Positions 5,788 through 9,798 of a stretch of 9,798 bases of DNA are shown here, piece by piece. The notes under the pieces were generated by a model. The model was not told the DNA's origin. It saw only the letters and a program-made list of their open reading frames with translations, and did no database searches. The translations under genes and the position numbers were made by a program. The stretch lies in assembly GCA_964644845.1 (NCBI GenBank), contig CAZXXS010000100.1:1-9798 (forward strand). Direction: 5' to 3'. Position 1 is the stretch's first letter; every line of letters begins with the position of its first letter. Origin of the DNA: Geothermovivens sp964644845 (GTDB taxonomy: Bacteria; Zhuqueibacterota; Zhuqueibacteria; Oleimicrobiales; Geothermoviventaceae).

Positions 5788-8376
5788 ATGCTTTTCTCGA
5801 AACGCTCGCTGGCCTTGTCCCTCTTGCTGTTGGCCGCTTTCGCACTCGGTTGTGCCAGCCACCCTTCGTACCGCAGTCGCTGGCCCCGAGGCGTAGAGCG
5901 CGTCTGGCTCGGACCAGAGTACTGGACAAATCGTCTTCAGGACTGGCGTCTTCAGAATGGGGAAGCCCAGTGCGTGGTTTCCCGACCGGAACGCAATGTT
6001 CAGCTCCTGACGTACGATTTGACACCGGACGCACAGCCTTTCGAAATGAGCGTACACGTCGGTGTGTCCAGCCGGGTCGAGAGCTCTTTGCAAAACCGCG
6101 TAGGCTTTCTGGTGGGCGTGCGTGGCCAGTTCCACGACTACCGGGACAGCGCCATTCGCGGAAAAGGGCTTGCCGTCGGCCTCACTACGTCAGGTATCCT
6201 CTTCATTCGTTCTCGCACCGCAGCTGACACCAGCCGGGCATCCGTTCTGCGCGCTGCTCTCCGGGACAAGGGTGTGCTGCTGAAACTCAAAGGCAGGCCC
6301 TCGCCTCACGGCTACCGCCTGGAAGTGTCGGCTCAACCAGCCGGGCAGCGTTCGGCCCTTGCTACGTTCGGTCAGGACTCTCTGGACGCCAGCTCCCTGG
6401 CGGGCAACGTCGCCCTCCTGGCGGATCTGCCCGAAGGCGGGACACCCGAGAACCATGTTTCGGCCTGGTTTCGAGCGTGGTTGCTCAGTGGTCCCAAAGT
6501 GGCAAAACACCCCGAACGCGCGTTTGGCCCCATCCTTTTCTCCCAGTACACGTTGAGTCGGGGAGTCTTGAAGCTGACGGCTCAACTGCCTCCCGTCGGT
6601 CCTCAGGACGATAACACCGTACGTTTGCAGATTCAACGGAAAGGTGACTGGGAAACCCTCGCCGAAGCCCCCGTCGATTCGCTCGCTCGAACTGCCACAT
6701 TCCGGATTTCTGACTGGGACGCCACCAAGGACGTTCCCTACCGGCTGGTGTACCGCCTGGCTGTGGGCTCGGGACAGAAACAAACGTTCCTGTGGCGCGG
6801 AACGATCCGGAAAGAACCGTGGCAGAAAAAGGAATTCGTGCTGGCTGCGTTCACGGGGAACAACGACATCGGATTCCCGCACAGCGAAATCGTAGAGCAC
6901 GTTCGCAAGCACAACCCCGATTTGCTTTTCTTTTCGGGCGATCAGATTTACGAGCGAGTAGGCGACTACGAGCTGCAGCGCGCCCCTCTCGACAAAGCCG
7001 TGCTCGACTACCTGCGCAAATGGTACCTCTTCGGTTGGGCGTACCGCGATTTGCTGAAAGACCGACCGTCCGTGAGCATTCCGGACGACCACGATGTTTA
7101 CCACGGCAACATCTGGGGTGCTGGGGGACGTGCCGCACCACGGGGACTCACAGGGTACGCAGCGCAAGACGCCGGGGGTTACATCATGCCGCCAGCGTGG
7201 GTAAACATGGTGCAGCGAACGCAAACCAGCCACCTGCCCGATCCGTACGATCCTGCTCCAGTGCTGCAGGGCATTGGGGTCTACTACTGCCAGCTCGACT
7301 ACGCTGGACTGAGCTTTGCCATCCTGGAGGACCGCAAATTCAAATCCGCGCCGAAACCACTGCTGCCGCAGGCACGCGTGGTCAACGGTTTCGCCCAAAA
7401 CCCCAACTTCGACCCGAAGACGCAGAGCGACGTTCCTGGGGCGGTTTTGCTCGGGAAACGCCAGCTCGCGTTCCTGCGCCACTGGTCCCAGGACTGGAGT
7501 CACCACACCTGGATGAAAATCGTGCTGTCGCAGACGGCCTTCGCTTGCGTGCAAACGCTACCGAAAGGAGCCAAAGGCGACAACATCGTTCCACGAATGC
7601 CCATTCCGGCCCCGGGCGAGTACCCAAAGGGCCTGGTTCCTGCAGCTGACATGGATTCCGACGGCTGGCCACCTTCGGGGCGCAACCGCGCCCTGCGCGA
7701 AATGCGTCGTGCGTTCGCGCTGCACGTGGCTGGCGACCAGCACCTGGGTTTTGTCGTCCAGTACGGCATTGACAACTGGCGTGATGCAGGTTACGTCTTC
7801 TGCGTACCTTCGGTTTCCAACTTGTGGCCACGACGCTGGTTTCCGGAGCAACCCGGACGTCACCGTGCACCCGGATCACCCCGGTACACAGGTGATTTCG
7901 AAGACGGATTCGGCAACAAGATCACCGTGTGGGCGGCAGCAAACCCGCACAAAACAGGGCGGAAACCGGCCGTTTTGTACGACCGCGCTCCCGGCTACGG
8001 CATCATCCGTTTCGATCGTGACACCCGGGAAATTCGCCTCGAATGCTGGCCCCGGTGGGAAGACCCGGAAACCGGGAAACCGTACCCGGACTGGCCGATT
8101 ACGATCCACCAGGAAGACAACGGCGGAGCCAAACACACGGTTTTCCTGCCGGAGATTCGCGTGCATGGTCTGCAAGACCCGGTCGTGCAGGTGATCGACG
8201 AGGTAACGCACGAACCGGTGTACACGCTGCGCATTCGGGGCAACGCGTACCGACCCTGGGTTTTTGAGGAAGGCTCGTACACCGTTCGCGTCGGTGATCC
8301 CGACGCAGGTACCTGGAAGACTTTAACGCACGTGAGCCCCACCGAGGCAACCGCGCACCTGGACGTCAGCTTCTGA
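5788..8376 (+). CDS. PhoD-like metallophosphoesterase lipoprotein, multidomain
   Basis: An 862-aa predicted lipoprotein. A short basic start and hydrophobic run (8-20) lead to the lipobox ALGC with Cys22, so it should be anchored in a membrane facing the periplasm or outside. Residues from about 35 to 230 look like a beta-sandwich of the LamG/ConA type, and about 240-340 resembles a fibronectin-III-like fold preceding the catalytic domain, as seen in PhoD-type enzymes. The catalytic region (about 348-720) shows metal-site motifs: FTGNND (355-360), SGDQIYE (D385), PDDHDVYHGN (D433, D434, H435, D436, H439) and LHVAGDQH (H646, D650, H652). The C-terminus from about 740 is beta-rich. PhoD enzymes hydrolyse phosphodiesters or phosphomonoesters for phosphate scavenging. 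The substrate here is unknown, and the FTGNND segment replaces the family's usual N-terminal Ser/Cys-containing motif. No phosphate-regulon site was recognised. It is much larger than typical PhoD proteins (roughly 500-600 aa). Confidence 0.8.
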   Translation: MLFSKRSLALSLLLLAAFALGCASHPSYRSRWPRGVERVWLGPEYWTNRLQDWRLQNGEAQCVVSRPERNVQLLTYDLTPDAQPFEMSVHVGVSSRVESSLQNRVGFLVGVRGQFHDYRDSAIRGKGLAVGLTTSGILFIRSRTAADTSRASVLRAALRDKGVLLKLKGRPSPHGYRLEVSAQPAGQRSALATFGQDSLDASSLAGNVALLADLPEGGTPENHVSAWFRAWLLSGPKVAKHPERAFGPILFSQYTLSRGVLKLTAQLPPVGPQDDNTVRLQIQRKGDWETLAEAPVDSLARTATFRISDWDATKDVPYRLVYRLAVGSGQKQTFLWRGTIRKEPWQKKEFVLAAFTGNNDIGFPHSEIVEHVRKHNPDLLFFSGDQIYERVGDYELQRAPLDKAVLDYLRKWYLFGWAYRDLLKDRPSVSIPDDHDVYHGNIWGAGGRAAPRGLTGYAAQDAGGYIMPPAWVNMVQRTQTSHLPDPYDPAPVLQGIGVYYCQLDYAGLSFAILEDRKFKSAPKPLLPQARVVNGFAQNPNFDPKTQSDVPGAVLLGKRQLAFLRHWSQDWSHHTWMKIVLSQTAFACVQTLPKGAKGDNIVPRMPIPAPGEYPKGLVPAADMDSDGWPPSGRNRALREMRRAFALHVAGDQHLGFVVQYGIDNWRDAGYVFCVPSVSNLWPRRWFPEQPGRHRAPGSPRYTGDFEDGFGNKITVWAAANPHKTGRKPAVLYDRAPGYGIIRFDRDTREIRLECWPRWEDPETGKPYPDWPITIHQEDNGGAKHTVFLPEIRVHGLQDPVVQVIDEVTHEPVYTLRIRGNAYRPWVFEEGSYTVRVGDPDAGTWKTLTHVSPTEATAHLDVSF

Positions 8377-8411
8377 GACGTGACCGATGGCGCACCTTTC
8401 ACAGAAAACTA

Positions 8412-8437
8412 ACGGAGTCAGTCCGTGACGCTTTTTT
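8412..8437 (+). terminator. Weak candidate terminator after the phosphoesterase gene
   Basis: ACGGA (8412-8416) pairs with TCCGT (8422-8426) around GTCAG, and six T's (8432-8437) follow after five intervening bases. The stem is short and the T-run displaced, so efficiency is doubtful. It is placed 36 bp after the phosphoesterase stop, where a terminator is expected. Confidence 0.45.
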
Positions 8438-8453
8438 ACACAGGCGGTGGCCA

Positions 8454-8473
8454 CAAACGCGAGAAAGCGTTTG
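8454..8473. repeat. 7-bp perfect hairpin CAAACGC/GCGTTTG
   Basis: CAAACGC (8454-8460) and GCGTTTG (8467-8473) pair perfectly around GAGAAA. It follows the weak terminator by 17 bp. It may belong to the 3' end of the phosphoesterase transcript or be a protein site. No T-run follows. Confidence 0.4.
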
Positions 8474-8488
8474 CAATTCCGTTGAAGA

Positions 8489-8650
8489 GGCCTAAATTGA
8501 AGCGGTGGGTTGTGGGGAGAGCTGCCGGTGAGGTTCAGATCCAGCTGTGACGTTTCCCCGACCGAGCTGGCGCTTGGGTGATGCATTTAGGCCGCCGGGC
8601 AAACGGCGTGCGGGGGAATGCGGATCCGTCCACTAACGTGGTGTTTTTTT
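8489..8650 (+). ncRNA. Candidate structured RNA (sRNA or riboswitch-like leader)
   Basis: Four nested perfect helices are possible. P1 is GGCCTAAAT (8489-8497) with ATTTAGGCC (8585-8593). P2 is AAGCG (8500-8504) with CGCTT (8571-8575). P3 is GGGGA (8514-8518) with TCCCC (8555-8559), extendable by a wobble pair at each end. P4 is AGCTG (8520-8524) with CAGCT (8542-8546). A competing 6-bp helix, CCAGCT (8541-8546) with AGCTGG (8565-8570), would exclude P4 and break P3. Downstream, CCAC/GTGG (8630-8641) precedes seven T's (8644-8650), which could be its 3' end. I did not match it to any known riboswitch class. A 9-bp inverted repeat at this spacing would arise by chance in roughly one of five leaders this size, so this is a hypothesis. 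Confidence 0.3.
8630..8650 (+). terminator. Short hairpin with seven-T run, possible terminator or attenuator
   Basis: CCAC (8630-8633) pairs with GTGG (8638-8641) around TAAC, then TG and T7 (8644-8650). The four-pair stem is weak for a terminator, but seven consecutive T's are conspicuous in GC-rich DNA. If real, it would end the candidate RNA or attenuate transcription toward the oxidoreductase. Confidence 0.35.
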
Positions 8651-8710
8651 GGAACTTCTTGAGACCGGTAACGGCTCCTGTGCAGTTTTTCGCCAGCGAA
8701 GTAAGTACCC

Positions 8711-8778
8711 GACCTTTGCGCGACGTTGGTGACGTCATCCGCACAGTGGATCAGGTAGCAAGACCTCGTGCGACGTTG
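8711..8778. repeat. Pair of imperfect direct repeats around a TGACGTCA palindrome
   Basis: GACCTTTGCGCGACGTTG (8711-8728) and GACCTCGTGCGACGTTG (8762-8778) share GACCT at the left and an exact GCGACGTTG at the right. The exact 9-mers start 50 bp apart, near five helical turns. TGACGTCA (8730-8737) directly follows the first copy. The layout suggests paired regulator sites upstream of the oxidoreductase gene. No known regulator motif was assigned. Confidence 0.4.
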
Positions 8779-8782
8779 ACGA

Positions 8783-8820
8783 GCAAGCAGGTAAGATCCC
8801 TGCAGGGGTGTGTTTCTTGC
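8783..8820. repeat. CCCTGCAGGG palindrome within a larger inverted repeat
   Basis: The 10-bp palindrome CCCTGCAGGG occupies 8798-8807. It is enclosed by GCAAG (8783-8787) and CTTGC (8816-8820). An alternative hairpin pairs CAGG (8788-8791) with CCTG (8799-8802). It lies 110-150 bp before the oxidoreductase start and could be an operator. Confidence 0.35.
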
Positions 8821-8915
8821 AAGCCCGCATTTGAACGGAAATTCCGAACGCCGCATGTCCCCGCCTCTGTTCCACGAGCATCGAGGCTTGTCGCCGGCGG
8901 TTTGCAAAACAGACC

Positions 8916-8923
8916 GAGGAGGA
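8916..8923 (+). promoter_or_regulatory. Shine-Dalgarno of the oxidoreductase gene
   Basis: GAGGAGGA ends six bases before ATG 8930. This favours 8930 over the second in-frame ATG at 8939, which would be 15 bases away. Confidence 0.75.
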
Positions 8924-8929
8924 CAGGAA

Positions 8930-9798
<869 letters not shown>

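Larger units (their letters stand above)
8377..8929. other. Repeat-rich leader region upstream of the oxidoreductase gene
   Basis: A gap of 553 bp without a credible gene; the 8578-8937 frame has no motifs and runs into the next gene's start. It contains a weak terminator-like hairpin (8412-8437), a 7-bp hairpin (8454-8473), a nested structure (8489-8593) and a short hairpin with a T-run (8630-8650). It also holds imperfect direct repeats (8711-8728 and 8762-8778), a TGACGTCA palindrome (8730-8737) and a CCCTGCAGGG palindrome (8798-8807). The palindromes and repeats concentrate in the 350 bp before the oxidoreductase, suggesting regulation. Confidence 0.6.

Noticed and set aside
6190..7554. 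454-aa frame antisense to the phosphoesterase gene
   Set aside because: The sense frame has a lipoprotein signal, metal motifs and a good ribosome binding site. The antisense one has no recognisable features.
6792..7649. 285-aa plus-strand frame inside the phosphoesterase gene
   Set aside because: It lies entirely within the catalytic domain in another frame and is Arg/Ala-rich with no motif, so it is a shadow frame.
8489..8593. Inverted repeat read as ends of a miniature transposable element
   Set aside because: No flanking target-site duplication is visible and there is no second copy in the window. The internal helices fit an RNA fold at least as well.
8489..8607. c-di-GMP (GEMM) riboswitch-like words GGCCTAAA and GGGCAAAC
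   Set aside because: The words occur in the wrong order and without the conserved tetraloop and receptor. This is coincidental similarity.

Overview
This looks like a chromosomal stretch of a moderately GC-rich bacterium (roughly 60% G+C by eye). Every recognisable gene lies on the + strand. A Tat-exported Gfo/Idh/MocA oxidoreductase and a large PhoD-like phosphoesterase lipoprotein are styles common in Planctomycetota, Acidobacteriota, Verrucomicrobiota and related environmental lineages. That placement is an inference from family style, because the window holds no phylogenetic marker gene. Genes have clear GGAGG-type ribosome binding sites. Intergenic gaps are unusually large: about 2.3 kb of the 9.8 kb appears non-coding.

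Layout. Positions 2-38 are a strong intrinsic terminator for a gene upstream of the window. About 730 bp without a credible gene follow. Then come cydD (770-2503) and cydC (2500-4248), which overlap by 4 bp and encode the two halves of the heterodimeric ABC exporter needed for cytochrome bd assembly. A second long non-coding gap (4249-5103) ends in a promoter-like element with a 10-bp tandem repeat. It leads into a 161-aa alkyltransferase-like (MGMT-family) protein without the catalytic cysteine (5104-5589). After a 198-bp gap comes an 862-aa predicted lipoprotein with N-terminal beta domains and a PhoD-like metallophosphoesterase domain (5788-8376). A 553-bp leader rich in inverted and direct repeats (8377-8929) precedes a Tat-signal Gfo/Idh/MocA-family oxidoreductase (8930 to the window edge, 3' end missing).

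How the genes relate. Only cydD and cydC form an evident operon. CydDC exports reductant (or, by a newer view, handles heme) to support cytochrome bd, but cydA and cydB are not here. The other three genes are separated by 198-855 bp and look like single-gene transcription units: a DNA-damage or DNA-binding protein, a surface phosphoesterase, and an exported sugar-type dehydrogenase. I see no mobile element, CRISPR array, tRNA, rRNA or defence system.

The least explained material is non-coding. The best candidate is a possible structured RNA at 8489-8650 upstream of the oxidoreductase, with nested helices, a mutually exclusive alternative helix and a T-run at its end. I did not find a convincing new multi-gene system.
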